This document shows, piece by piece, positions 9,001 to 15,925 of a DNA stretch of 44,383 nucleotides. The DNA is from Rhodospirillales bacterium. Its GTDB lineage: Bacteria > Pseudomonadota > Alphaproteobacteria > Rhodospirillales > JASLLZ01. Both the position numbers and the translations under genes were made by a program. How positions within the stretch are numbered: position 1 is the first letter of the stretch; each line of letters opens with the position of its first letter. The stretch is taken from assembly GCA_030754885.1 (NCBI GenBank), contig JASLZL010000029.1:1-44383 (forward strand), read 5' to 3'. The notes below the pieces were generated by a model, which was given only the letters and a program-made list of their open reading frames with translations, ran no database searches and was not told the DNA's origin.

Positions 9001-9553
9001 GCGCGCCGACCTGATCAAGGCCATCGAAAAACTGCGCCAAGGCATCGCCGAACTTAACCGCGAAGGACGCGAGCGGCTCCTCGCCTCGTTCCAACAGGTC
9101 GACCAACATTTCCGCGACTTGTTCGTACGTCTTTTCGGCGGCGGGCGGGCCCACCTTCAACTCACCGAATCCGACGACCCCTTAGAGGCCGGCCTGGAGA
9201 TCATGGCGAGCCCGCCGGGCAAGCGCCTTCAAGTTCTTTCTCTGTTATCCGGCGGCGAGCAGGCATTGACCGCCCTGGCACTGCTGTTCGCCGTCTTCCT
9301 TACCAACCCGGCCCCGATCTGCGTCATGGACGAGGTCGATGCGCCGCTCGACGATGCCAACGTCGATCGCTTCTGCACCTTGGTCGAGGAAATCGCCCAC
9401 TCCAGCCAGACGCGCTTCTTGATAATCACCCACCACCGGATGACCATGGCGCGCATGGACCGGCTATTCGGGGTGACCATGTCGGAGCGCGGCATCTCGC
9501 AGCTGGTGTCGGTGGACTTAGGCCAGGCGGAAGAGCTTAGGGCGACCGCCTGA
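6089..9553 (+). CDS. smc: Chromosome partition protein SMC
   Basis: SMC is the ATPase of the bacterial condensin that compacts and segregates the chromosome. The 1154 residues fit the family. The N-terminal head has Walker A GPNGCGKS (32-39). Long heptad-rich coiled coils full of Glu, Ala and Arg run on both sides of a hinge (about 505-640). The C-terminal head has the signature LLSGGEQALTALAL, Walker B ICVMDEVDAPLDDAN and a late histidine (ITHHRM). Translation probably starts at TTG 6089-6091, preceded by AGGGACGGG, since MIQFNKLRLTGFKSF is the canonical SMC opening. The partners scpA and scpB are not in the window. Confidence 0.97.
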   Translation: MIQFNKLRLTGFKSFVEPTELSIEPGLTGIVGPNGCGKSNLVEGLRWVMGETSAKQVRGGEMDDVIFGGTADRPPRNIAEVLLDLDNTERAAPAAFNEFEELEVSRRIERGSGSTYRVNGKEVRARDVHLLFADSATGARSTALVSQGRVSAVIAAKPVNRRALLEEAAGITGLHSRRHEAELRLRGAETNLERLDDILITLEAQLQSLKKQARQANRYRNISDHIRRAEGALFLVRWRAALDVLEVNRTALAMAEGEVTEHTRRASARAAQQAEAASGLPDLRQAEAKAAAGLQRLVLARENLDSEEQRAAEAEQECRTRLDQVIADTEREKALAVDATTAVRRLETEQGEINAARVGEDEQRSEAEEHLAAATKDTEDTEKRLTELTEQVAADEARRADLTRRTAELEERRQRLDARAAEVEGQRAQMKDQSVDDAASNAAAAALDAARHELDAARAEADRAEATRTEAETTTTRTLGEAHAAGTALARLEAEEQALADILEAEGSDLWPPVIDAVTVEAGYESALGAALGEDLSAPTDEPAPVHWRSLAPLDTIPALPNGTEPLSRFVQAPPALDRRLGQIGVVADEAEGQRLADRLAQGQRLVSRDGALWRWDGYTVSAGATTAAAARLEQRNRLGKVRGRIAEAAETVAAAEGVADKARQASKTATTSEATAREAAREADAAYVQSRDTQADLKEQMAQHTSRLAGLADTAETIAADLAETESRGTEAAEALAALPDPTTGRERVTALRAAFIESRSHQTEYQDTLNTMLRDVENRRRRAAEITDELATWQQRMDGAQERIEQLEERQRAITGELENLAARPSEIADQRRELLSTIETADGERKAAADSLAETENRLAEADKDLRAAEAELAAGREERVRAEGAAEQADQACRALRERISERLSCAPDDLRQVAGLANDAEPPELDAVERRVERLVRERDNMGPVNLRAETEATEVSQQLESLESERADLIKAIEKLRQGIAELNREGRERLLASFQQVDQHFRDLFVRLFGGGRAHLQLTESDDPLEAGLEIMASPPGKRLQVLSLLSGGEQALTALALLFAVFLTNPAPICVMDEVDAPLDDANVDRFCTLVEEIAHSSQTRFLIITHHRMTMARMDRLFGVTMSERGISQLVSVDLGQAEELRATA

Positions 9554-9615
9554 AGACATCAAAAAACCGATGCTTTTATCAATAATTTCAAAAGGTTAGA
9601 GTGGAGGGTTTGGGG

Positions 9616-9644
9616 TTGACAGGCCAAAATCCGGTCAGTAAGGT
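9616..9644 (+). promoter_or_regulatory. Promoter of the F0 ATP synthase operon
   Basis: A perfect TTGACA (9616-9621) is followed by a 17-base spacer and TAAGGT (9639-9644), 57 bases upstream of atpI. This is the strongest -35 box seen in the window and fits a highly expressed operon. Confidence 0.6.
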
Positions 9645-9701
9645 GCGACGCGTTTTAGCACGGTTTCGACCGAGTGGGAGAGTTACCAGCGCGTATCCCT
9701 T

Positions 9702-10076
9702 ATGAGCGAAGGCAAGCCTCGGAAGCCGTTGGACGAACTTGACGTCCGGCTGCGCAAGGCCCAGGCCGAACAAAGATCGACCATCGGGGATGAATCAACC
9801 GGCCCCGGCGGTTCGATGAGCGGCTTCGGAATGGCCATGCGCATCGGTACCGAGCTTATCGCGGCCCTCATTGTTGGGGTAGGGATTGGTTTATTGCTTG
9901 ACCATTGGCTGGAAACGACGCCGTTGTTTCTGGTGGTGTTCTTTTTCCTTGGCGCGGGTGCCGGAATTTTAAACGTCTACCGCGCCGCCAGCGGTATCGG
10001 TCTTGCGGCTGGCTATGCGAAGCCACCGGCGAAGAATGCCAGCGACGGTGACGAGACCAAAGGACGGACGCAGTAA
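9702..10076 (+). CDS. atpI: ATP synthase protein I (AtpI/AtpZ type)
   Basis: This 124-residue membrane protein has a charged N-terminal arm (1-40) and two transmembrane helices (about 50-68 and 74-95) with the G-x-G-x-G-rich LIVGVGIGLLLDHW typical of AtpI. In other bacteria AtpI assists c-ring assembly or Mg2+ supply to the synthase, but it is not a structural subunit. It is first in the F0 operon, 27 bases before atpB. No strong ribosome site is visible. Assignment rests on the helix pattern and its position. Confidence 0.88.
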   Translation: MSEGKPRKPLDELDVRLRKAQAEQRSTIGDESTGPGGSMSGFGMAMRIGTELIAALIVGVGIGLLLDHWLETTPLFLVVFFFLGAGAGILNVYRAASGIGLAAGYAKPPAKNASDGDETKGRTQ

Positions 10077-10103
10077 TAAGAGGCGTATCGGGCGGGAGAC
10101 CAA

Positions 10104-10829
10104 GTGGCCAATCCACTACAGCAGTTCGAAGTCAAGACATTGATCCCAATTCACATGGGCGGCGTCGATGCATCTTTCACCAACGCCAGCATGTTCATGA
10201 TGTTCGCTGTCGCCGGCGTGGCGACCTTCCTGATGCTCAGCATGCGCGGCCGCGCCCTGGTGCCGACGCGCTGGCAATCAATGGCGGAGCTCAGTTACGA
10301 ATTCATCGCCGGCATGGTGCGTGACAACGTGGGTAACGAAGGACGCAAGTATTTTCCCTTCGTCTTCTCGCTGTTCATGTTCATCTTGTTTGCCAATTTG
10401 ATCGGACTGCTGCCTTACAGCTTTACATTCACCAGCCACATCATCGTCACCTTCGCCATGGCGATCACGGTGTTTCTGGGCGTGACGGTCATCGGCATCG
10501 TCCGTCACAAGCTTCATTTCCTCAGTTTTTTCATGCCGGCGGGCGTACCCGTTGTCATGGCGCCGATACTCATCCCGATAGAGATCGTCTCCTACCTGTC
10601 GCGACCGGTGAGCCTGTCGATCAGACTATTCGCCAACATGATGGCCGGGCACACCATGATGAAGGTATTCGCCGGCTTTGTGATCCCGCTGGGCATCCTT
10701 GGCGGCTGGGCGCCGCTGGCGGTCGACGTAGCGCTGACCGGCTTCGAGTTTCTCGTCGCCTTTCTTCAGGCCTATGTGTTTACCATTCTGACCTGCCTCT
10801 ACCTTAACGACGCCATTCACCTGCATTAG
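10104..10829 (+). CDS. atpB: F0F1 ATP synthase subunit a
   Basis: Subunit a forms the proton half-channels against the c-ring. The protein has 241 residues and five to six transmembrane helices. It carries the essential arginine in SLSIRLFANMMAGH and the typical ends FVFSLFMFILFANLIGLLPYSF and FLQAYVFTILTCLYLNDAIHLH. It starts with GTG at 10104 behind GGGAG. The next gene is atpE, after a 63-base gap. Confidence 0.97.
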   Translation: MANPLQQFEVKTLIPIHMGGVDASFTNASMFMMFAVAGVATFLMLSMRGRALVPTRWQSMAELSYEFIAGMVRDNVGNEGRKYFPFVFSLFMFILFANLIGLLPYSFTFTSHIIVTFAMAITVFLGVTVIGIVRHKLHFLSFFMPAGVPVVMAPILIPIEIVSYLSRPVSLSIRLFANMMAGHTMMKVFAGFVIPLGILGGWAPLAVDVALTGFEFLVAFLQAYVFTILTCLYLNDAIHLH

Positions 10830-10892
10830 ACCAGCATGGTAGAGGGATGAAATTGAATTCAATAACCCAAACCCAATCGAGGAAATAGGACC

Positions 10893-11117
10893 ATGGAACT
10901 AGACGCGGCAAAAATGGTGGGCGCCGGCTTGGCAGTGATTGGCCTGGGCGGCGTTGGCGCCGGTATCGGCAACATCTTCTCGTCCCTGATCAGCTCTATC
11001 GCCCGCAACCCGGCGGCCCGCGGACAGGTCTTCGGCCTGGCCATGCTGGGTTTTGCCCTGGTCGAAGCGGTGGCACTCTATGCGTTGCTGATCGCGTTCC
11101 TGATCCTGTTCACCTAA
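10893..11117 (+). CDS. atpE: F0F1 ATP synthase subunit c
   Basis: The 74-residue proteolipid forms the rotating ring. Two hydrophobic helices flank the polar loop ARNPAARGQ. The ion-carrying carboxylate is E58 in [12 protein letters not shown]. The first helix has the glycine-rich packing motif ([10 protein letters not shown]). The absence of the extra Gln/Ser/Thr ligands of Na+ rings suggests proton use; this is inferred from the motif. Confidence 0.97.
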   Translation: MELDAAKMVGAGLAVIGLGGVGAGIGNIFSSLISSIARNPAARGQVFGLAMLGFALVEAVALYALLIAFLILFT

Positions 11118-11124
11118 ACCCGCC

Positions 11125-11685
11125 ATGCCGATTCGCTTCCTGTCCGTTCTGATGGCCTTCGCCATAGGCGCTGGTCCGGCCTTTGCTGCCGGGCTGCCGC
11201 AACTGGACACGTCGCAGTATGCGCCGCAGGTCATCTGGCTGGCGATTTCCTTTGGTCTCCTTTACGTGTTGATGTCCCGGGTGGCCTTGCCGCGCATCGG
11301 CCAGGTGCTTGAAGAGCGTCAGCATCGGGTTAACGACAACCTGGAAAAAGCGGAAGCCCTGAAGGAGGAAGCGGAAAGCGTGGCCCAGGCTTACGACGGT
11401 GCCCTCGCCGAAGCGCGCGCCGAAGCCCAGGCCATCGTGCATCAAGCAGCGGAGCGGATGGCGGCCGATGCCGCCGAACGCCTTGCCCAGCTTTCGGAAC
11501 GCCTGGAGACCGAAATAACGGCCGGCGAGACGCGAATCAACGAGGCCCGGGAACAGGCGATAGCCAATATCCGCGAAGTGGTCGTCGAGGTAGCTGGCGA
11601 GGCGGCCTCGAAGCTATCGGGCGGAAAGCTCGACAACAAGACCCTGGAGGCCGCCGTCGATGCAGCCTTGAAGGAGCACGGCTGA
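11125..11685 (+). CDS. atpF': F0F1 ATP synthase subunit b'
   Basis: This is the second type of b subunit, found in alphaproteobacteria, cyanobacteria and chloroplasts, where b and b' form a heterodimeric stator. The 186 residues start with a hydrophobic signal-like segment (to about AFAAG, residue 23). A transmembrane helix (about 35-52) and a long Ala/Glu-rich amphipathic helix to the end follow. It is seven bases downstream of atpE. Its stop overlaps the atpF start by one base (TGATG), so translation is probably coupled. Confidence 0.93.
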   Translation: MPIRFLSVLMAFAIGAGPAFAAGLPQLDTSQYAPQVIWLAISFGLLYVLMSRVALPRIGQVLEERQHRVNDNLEKAEALKEEAESVAQAYDGALAEARAEAQAIVHQAAERMAADAAERLAQLSERLETEITAGETRINEAREQAIANIREVVVEVAGEAASKLSGGKLDNKTLEAAVDAALKEHG

Positions 11686-12212
11686 TGAGCGCGTGGGCGG
11701 CGGAAACGGCGGCGGCCCATGCCGAGCCCTTTTATGCGGCGGCGGAATTCTGGGTCATGGTGGCCTTCGTCATTCTTGTCGTCTTCGCCTTCAAGCCTCT
11801 GTTTCGAATCGCCGTCACGGCGCTCGACGCGCGTGCTGAAACCATCAAGCACCAGATCGACGAAGCGGCGCGACTGCGCGAGGAGGCCCAGGGGCTGCTT
11901 GCCACCTATCAACGCAAGCAACGCGACGCGGTGAAGGAAACCGGCGAAATCTTGGACCAAGCCCGCGACGAGGCAGCGCGCCAGGCCGCGCGAGCCGAGG
12001 AAGCTCTGGAAGCCTCGCTGAAGCGGCGTGAGCGGACGGCTTTGGAACGAATTGCCCAAGCCGAGTCGCGGACCCTTGATGCGGTGCGTGGCCTGGCCAT
12101 CGACATCGCCATCGACGCGACGCGCCGGGCCCTGGCCGAAACGGTAACCGACAAGAAGGCCCACGCCCTGGTCACCGACGCCATCAAGGAACTGCCGAAG
12201 AAGCTGAATTGA
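11685..12212 (+). CDS. atpF: F0F1 ATP synthase subunit b
   Basis: The 175-residue stator subunit has one transmembrane helix (about 19-38, EFWVMVAFVILVVFAFKPLF), then a long charged coiled coil that reaches the F1 head. It is the last gene of the F0 operon. No delta/alpha/gamma/beta/epsilon genes follow, so the F1 operon lies elsewhere, as is usual in Rhodospirillales. Only 53 bases separate it from the convergent minus-strand sulfur locus, and I see no hairpin with a U run there. Confidence 0.95.
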   Translation: MSAWAAETAAAHAEPFYAAAEFWVMVAFVILVVFAFKPLFRIAVTALDARAETIKHQIDEAARLREEAQGLLATYQRKQRDAVKETGEILDQARDEAARQAARAEEALEASLKRRERTALERIAQAESRTLDAVRGLAIDIAIDATRRALAETVTDKKAHALVTDAIKELPKKLN

Positions 12213-12265
12213 GAATTGTTTCCAGCTTTCAACCATGAGTTCAATCAAAATTTCTTCAAACCGTT

Positions 12266-12658
12266 CTATTTGAACTTGCCGCGCAGGGCGAGGGCGATCC
12301 CCAACCAGACCAAGCATCTCAGGGTCATCGCCCCGACAGTACGGATTTCAAATGCCTCCCCGATCAGAATCCAGACTCCGAAAGCTGCGAAGACCAGAAC
12401 CGTCAACACCGTGATGGCAATGGCCAGCGGAACGACCCAGGACCGCCACAGAGCCAACCCGACTGCCCCGGCGATGTAGGCGAAGCCGGCCAGGAAGTTG
12501 AACCAGAGGACGAAGGGCGCGTAGTCGCCGGCAGCTTGGCGCCCCGCACCGTCGATGAACAGAACCTCGCCTCCCGATTTCAGTGTCACGAAGCCGAAGG
12601 CGCCGGCGAGAACCGCGAGGGCGACAGCCCAACGCGGTCGTATTGCTTGCTCGGTCAT
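12266..12658 (-). CDS. Four-helix membrane protein of the sulfur locus
   Basis: I do not recognise a family. The 130 residues form four transmembrane helices (about 10-26, 45-66, 71-95 and 103-125) with a short polar loop SGGEVLFIDGAGRQAAGDYAP between the first two. There are no CxxCH motifs, no conserved histidine pairs for haem and no other cofactor signature. It ends the seven-gene run, 37 bases after the DUF4405-like gene and in the same direction, so it probably assists the membrane cytochromes, but nothing in the protein shows how. No clear ribosome site is seen before the ATG. Confidence 0.7.
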   Translation of the reverse strand: MTEQAIRPRWAVALAVLAGAFGFVTLKSGGEVLFIDGAGRQAAGDYAPFVLWFNFLAGFAYIAGAVGLALWRSWVVPLAIAITVLTVLVFAAFGVWILIGEAFEIRTVGAMTLRCLVWLGIALALRGKFK

Positions 12659-12695
12659 GTCGTGATGGTCGCTGTTTTTTTCAACATGGTGTGGA

Positions 12696-13601
12696 TCAAC
12701 TCCTGCGGTCGTCCCCTGGAGGAATTGGTGGCCTGAAGCCCTCGACCAGAATGACCTTTATCAGGTCGATGGGATCGATGCCGTGCTTGCCGGCTATGGC
12801 CTTCAGCGTCCCGTCCCCGGAGGCCTCAATGCCTGCGCTGACAAACTTGTCCTTCACCGCATTCAAGGGAACGCCGACTGTCTCGCTGATCGTCGTCAGG
12901 CTCTTCCTTCCGATTCCGGTGCCATTGAACTTGTCCTCGACGTCTTCGACCGTGTAGGCGATGCGCGGTGCCGGTTCGGGCCGAGCCTCTAATTGCCGGA
13001 TCAGCCCATAGAGCCGCATGGCGTTCATGCCGTTGGCCCGGGCGATATCAATGATCCGCTGCCGTTCTCCTTCGAATTGGATGCCCTTGGCCCGGAGTTC
13101 GGCGGATACCTTATCCAGGTCCATGTTCTGGCGCTTGGCGAAGCCAGCGAGCGACAGCTCCTCGGCGTGGCCGAAAGGCGGCTCGACATCCGGGCTGGTC
13201 ACCCAGGCCTGCTTAGCCCATTCATTGAGCTGGAAATAATAGCTGAACGGAGGAAGCTGAGTTATGGCACCGACGATCAGAAACAAGCTGACGCCAAGCG
13301 ACATAAGCAGCTCCTTCTTTGGGTGCAGGTGCCCTGATATCCTTTCCCCCAGGTATTTCTTGAACGGCTTCCAGTTGAAATAGAGGTGTAACACTCCTCC
13401 GGCGATGAAAATGGCCCCGAAGACAAGATGTACATTGCCCCAGTCCTCTTTCAGGAGGCCAAGCAATTGCCAGTCCACCCAATTGGCGATGCGCCCCTGG
13501 GGAACGATGTAAAGCACAACGCCCGTCACCGTTGCCACCAAGAAAGCCCAGGTTACGATAAATGCCGTGAAAGATCTGAAGCTAAAGGGGTTTTTGCTCA
13601 T
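12696..13601 (-). CDS. DUF4405-like membrane cytochrome b with helical-repeat tail
   Basis: The protein has 301 residues. The N-terminal part (about 8-120) has three to four transmembrane helices with paired histidines in NVHLVFGAIFIAGGVLHLYF (H58, H72), typical of DUF4405 proteins thought to bind haem b. The rest is soluble and built from repeated two-helix units: DKVSAELRAKGI (163-174) plus RIIDIARANGM, EDVEDKFNGTGI (219-230) plus LTTISETVGV, and NAVKDKFVSAGI (247-258) plus LKAIAGKHGI. I do not know this tail from other cytochromes. TGAGGA precedes the ATG. A 139-base AT-rich gap separates it from the cytochrome b gene upstream, so it may have its own promoter. Its likely role is electron transfer between the quinone pool and the periplasmic octahaem protein. 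Confidence 0.75.
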   Translation of the reverse strand: MSKNPFSFRSFTAFIVTWAFLVATVTGVVLYIVPQGRIANWVDWQLLGLLKEDWGNVHLVFGAIFIAGGVLHLYFNWKPFKKYLGERISGHLHPKKELLMSLGVSLFLIVGAITQLPPFSYYFQLNEWAKQAWVTSPDVEPPFGHAEELSLAGFAKRQNMDLDKVSAELRAKGIQFEGERQRIIDIARANGMNAMRLYGLIRQLEARPEPAPRIAYTVEDVEDKFNGTGIGRKSLTTISETVGVPLNAVKDKFVSAGIEASGDGTLKAIAGKHGIDPIDLIKVILVEGFRPPIPPGDDRRS

Positions 13602-13639
13602 GGATTTATCCTCAATTCTACTCCGGAAGGCCTCAACTC

Positions 13640-13668
13640 ATTATATTATATAATATGAATGTAAGCAG
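13640..13668 (-). promoter_or_regulatory. AT-rich promoter/operator region before the DUF4405-like gene
   Basis: A perfect 14-base palindrome, ATATTATATAATAT (13643-13656), contains a TATAAT (13650-13645 on the minus strand), with a second TATAAT overlapping it at 13645-13640. No good -35 box lies upstream, so an activator may be needed. ATGTAAGCAG (13659-13668) nearly repeats ATGTAAGGCAG found at the octahaem gene's promoter. Confidence 0.45.
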
Positions 13669-13740
13669 ATTATGTCTGAGTGTAACTGGAGTGTATTTGG
13701 AGAAAATATTTCTAGCGGCGCCGACGTGGGTTCGCGGTCT

Positions 13741-14349
13741 TCACGCCTCCTTCTCCTCCTCGACCTCTTCCCATCCGGTGATCATGGCCTTGAGGTGGGC
13801 AAGTGGAGTTTGCCCCGAGAACGCCATGTAGACGTGGCCGACGAAGAAAACCACCATGAGTATTGCCGCCGCCGTGTGGATGAGGGCGACGGTCTCAAGG
13901 TCAAGGTCGCCCAGCCCCCAGGCCTCCCATGCGTTGTAGTAGAGATAGAGCAGGCCGGTGATCCACAGTGTCGGTGCGATAACCAGCTTGAAGACGAGGT
14001 ATGCGAGCCGCTGCAGGGGATTGTGCTTGCTCAGTCCGGTGACGCGGAAGGGATGTGGAGCATTGGTGAAAATGCCGGTCACGTAGTAACGCACCATGGC
14101 GAGAAGCTTTTCGGTGGTAGGAATGTATTGGCGCCACTCACCCGTCGTCAGGTGCCAGAAGATGGCGAAGACCCAAAGCCCGATGAGGACCCAGGCACTG
14201 GTCGTGTGTACGGTGATGGCATCCTCGAAGCCGAGCAATTTGTAAGTGCCGTGGATCTCGAAGCCGGTGAGCGCCATCAGCGCGATCAACAATGCCTGTG
14301 ACCAGTGCCAGAAGCGTTCGAATCGCTTGAAGATGTAAATCCGTTGCAT
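13741..14349 (-). CDS. Cytochrome b (b561/NapC-partner type), membrane subunit
   Basis: The 202-residue protein has four main transmembrane helices and histidines placed as b-type haem ligands: FERFWHWSQALL, ITVHTTSAWVLIGLW, VALIHTAAAILMVVFFVGHVYMAF. The pattern matches the cytochrome b subunits of hydrogenases, formate dehydrogenases and thiosulfate-type reductases, which pass electrons between quinones and a periplasmic partner. I chose the ATG at 14347-14349 because the protein then opens with MQRIYIFKRFERFWHW; an in-frame extension to 14421 has no membrane-protein character. Neighbouring genes suggest that the partner is the octahaem cytochrome. The acidic C-terminus (WEEVEEEKEA) faces the cytoplasm. 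Confidence 0.85.
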   Translation of the reverse strand: MQRIYIFKRFERFWHWSQALLIALMALTGFEIHGTYKLLGFEDAITVHTTSAWVLIGLWVFAIFWHLTTGEWRQYIPTTEKLLAMVRYYVTGIFTNAPHPFRVTGLSKHNPLQRLAYLVFKLVIAPTLWITGLLYLYYNAWEAWGLGDLDLETVALIHTAAAILMVVFFVGHVYMAFSGQTPLAHLKAMITGWEEVEEEKEA

Positions 14350-14429
14350 GGCGTTCCGTTTCTCCGGGAGGGACCCCGGTGCCACCGAAACATGGTGGAA
14401 CCGGGGTATGCCGCTTCCCAAAATTCCCC

Positions 14430-15545
14430 TCAGTGAACGTTGGGCGTGATCGTGTAGGACCCGTCCTTGGCAAAGTCCACATTGGCGTCGAGGAAATAGG
14501 CTTCAACATCATTGCGTTCCATCTTGACGATGTCGAAAGCCTCGGCGCTACGCGTGCCGGTCGAGCAGACGAAAACGATAGGCTTGCCGGTGGGAAGCTC
14601 GGCCACCTTCTCCTCGACCTCGTCGACGGTCATGTTCACCGCTGGCTTGAAGTGACCGCCCTCATATTCGCTGGGGTCACGCACATCGAGCATGAGAACG
14701 CTTTCCGGTGCAGCCTTGAGGATCTTCTCGAACGAGGCGACGGTAATGGTATCGGTTTCCTTGCCGGTATCGATCGCCACGACGCCCGCCTGAGGGACCG
14801 CCGCCGCAGGTTTTGGTGCGTCGTAGGCTGCCTTCCAGGCTGGATAGCCGGCTTGGAAGAGCTTGACCTTGGTATAGCCCAGCTTCACGGCTTTGGCCGC
14901 CGATTTGGGGCTGAGCGGACACTTGAGGCCACCGCAGTAGAAGACCAGCGGCGTCTTTTTATCCTCAGGCAGCAGGCCGGTCATCTTGGCGAACTTGCGG
15001 TCCGGGATGTTAATCGCCGTTGGGACGTGGCCTTCCTTGAACTTGCGCTCGGGCCTTGCGTCGATGATGACCACGTCGGCCTTCTTGTCGAGCAGCTTCT
15101 TCACGTAAGCGGCGCTGACCGAACCCAGGTTGCCCTTGGCAATCCAATCTGGATAGCCGGCGGCATAGACCTGGATGTTCGTGTAACCAGCCTTCTCCGC
15201 CTTGAACGCCGACTTGTGGCTGAGCGGACATTTGAGGCCGCCACAGTAGAAGACAAGCGGGGTCGACTTATCCGCCGGCAGCATGTCGGTCATTTTGTCG
15301 AACTTGCGGTCGGGAATGCCGATGGCGGCCGGGACATGCCCCTCGTCGTATTTGCCGGCCGGCCGCGAATCGACGATAACCACGTCGTCGCGCTTGGGAA
15401 TGACCGCGTACTGCATGACAGTGTCGGTATCAACGATCTTGGAATACCAACCAGCCTTAGCATCGGCGGCTACAACGGATTGCTGGCCTAACGCGGCGAA
15501 TAGCAAGGCCGCGCCGGCGACTAGAAAGCTTATCCTGGGTCTCAT
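14430..15545 (-). CDS. Exported triple-rhodanese protein
   Basis: The 371 residues begin with a Sec signal peptide (cleavage near SVVAADA, residue 27). Three rhodanese domains follow (about 35-137, 140-242 and 262-360). Domains 1 and 2 are close copies with the same two-cysteine loop CGGLKCP (C101/C106 and C204/C209). Domain 3 has an ordinary CSTGTRS loop (C327). Rhodaneses carry sulfane sulfur as a cysteine persulfide, so this periplasmic protein could move sulfur to or from SoxYZ. The ATG at 15543-15545 has AAGGAG eight to nine bases upstream and gives the signal peptide, so I reject an upstream in-frame start at 15716. It is 37 bases downstream of soxZ. The family is clear, the sulfur-transfer role inferred. 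Confidence 0.9.
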   Translation of the reverse strand: MRPRISFLVAGAALLFAALGQQSVVAADAKAGWYSKIVDTDTVMQYAVIPKRDDVVIVDSRPAGKYDEGHVPAAIGIPDRKFDKMTDMLPADKSTPLVFYCGGLKCPLSHKSAFKAEKAGYTNIQVYAAGYPDWIAKGNLGSVSAAYVKKLLDKKADVVIIDARPERKFKEGHVPTAINIPDRKFAKMTGLLPEDKKTPLVFYCGGLKCPLSPKSAAKAVKLGYTKVKLFQAGYPAWKAAYDAPKPAAAVPQAGVVAIDTGKETDTITVASFEKILKAAPESVLMLDVRDPSEYEGGHFKPAVNMTVDEVEEKVAELPTGKPIVFVCSTGTRSAEAFDIVKMERNDVEAYFLDANVDFAKDGSYTITPNVH

Positions 15546-15582
15546 GGCTTTCTCCTTTCTTGTAAGGGTTTCTCCCATCGTC

Positions 15583-15906
15583 CTAGGTGACCAGAATTGA
15601 GGCCGACCGCGTAAACGTCCGGCCCTCGTCCTCGACCCAGGTGAACTCAAACGCCCCGCTTTCCTCCACCTTGACGAAGAACGCGAGGTAGGGATCAGCG
15701 GCGACACCGGCGTCAAAATCCGATTTGAACACCTCTTCGCCGTTGAAGGCGCAGACGAACCGGTTGATCCGGTTGCGCGGAACCGGCGTGCCGTCTTTGC
15801 CCTTGCGCCACCCGGTTTCCATTGGATGGTCGATCTTTGTCTTGATGGGCACGACCTCGCCTTTTCGAGCTATCTTGGGAACGCGTACATGGGGTTTTTT
15901 GGGCAT
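15583..15906 (-). CDS. soxZ: Sulfur-carrier complex subunit SoxZ
   Basis: SoxZ is the partner of SoxY in the periplasmic carrier that holds sulfur intermediates during oxidation. The 107 residues form the expected immunoglobulin-like sandwich: PKIARKGEVVPIKTKIDHPMETGWRK near the start, FVCAFNGEEVFKSDFDAGVAADPYLAFFVKV in the middle and FEFTWVEDEGRTFTRSASI at the end. It has no signal peptide and would be co-exported with SoxY. AGGAGG lies nine bases before the ATG. It follows soxY by 19 bases. No other soxAX, soxB or soxCD genes are near. Confidence 0.92.
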   Translation of the reverse strand: MPKKPHVRVPKIARKGEVVPIKTKIDHPMETGWRKGKDGTPVPRNRINRFVCAFNGEEVFKSDFDAGVAADPYLAFFVKVEESGAFEFTWVEDEGRTFTRSASILVT

Positions 15907-15925
15907 TTGTCCCGCCTCCTGGCAC

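Noticed and set aside
12213-12265. Terminator between atpF and the convergent sulfur locus
   Set aside because: No inverted repeat of useful length was found in the 53-base gap.
14379-15491. 370-codon plus frame antisense to the rhodanese gene
   Set aside because: The minus-strand gene has a signal peptide, three rhodanese domains and a ribosome site; the plus frame has none of these.
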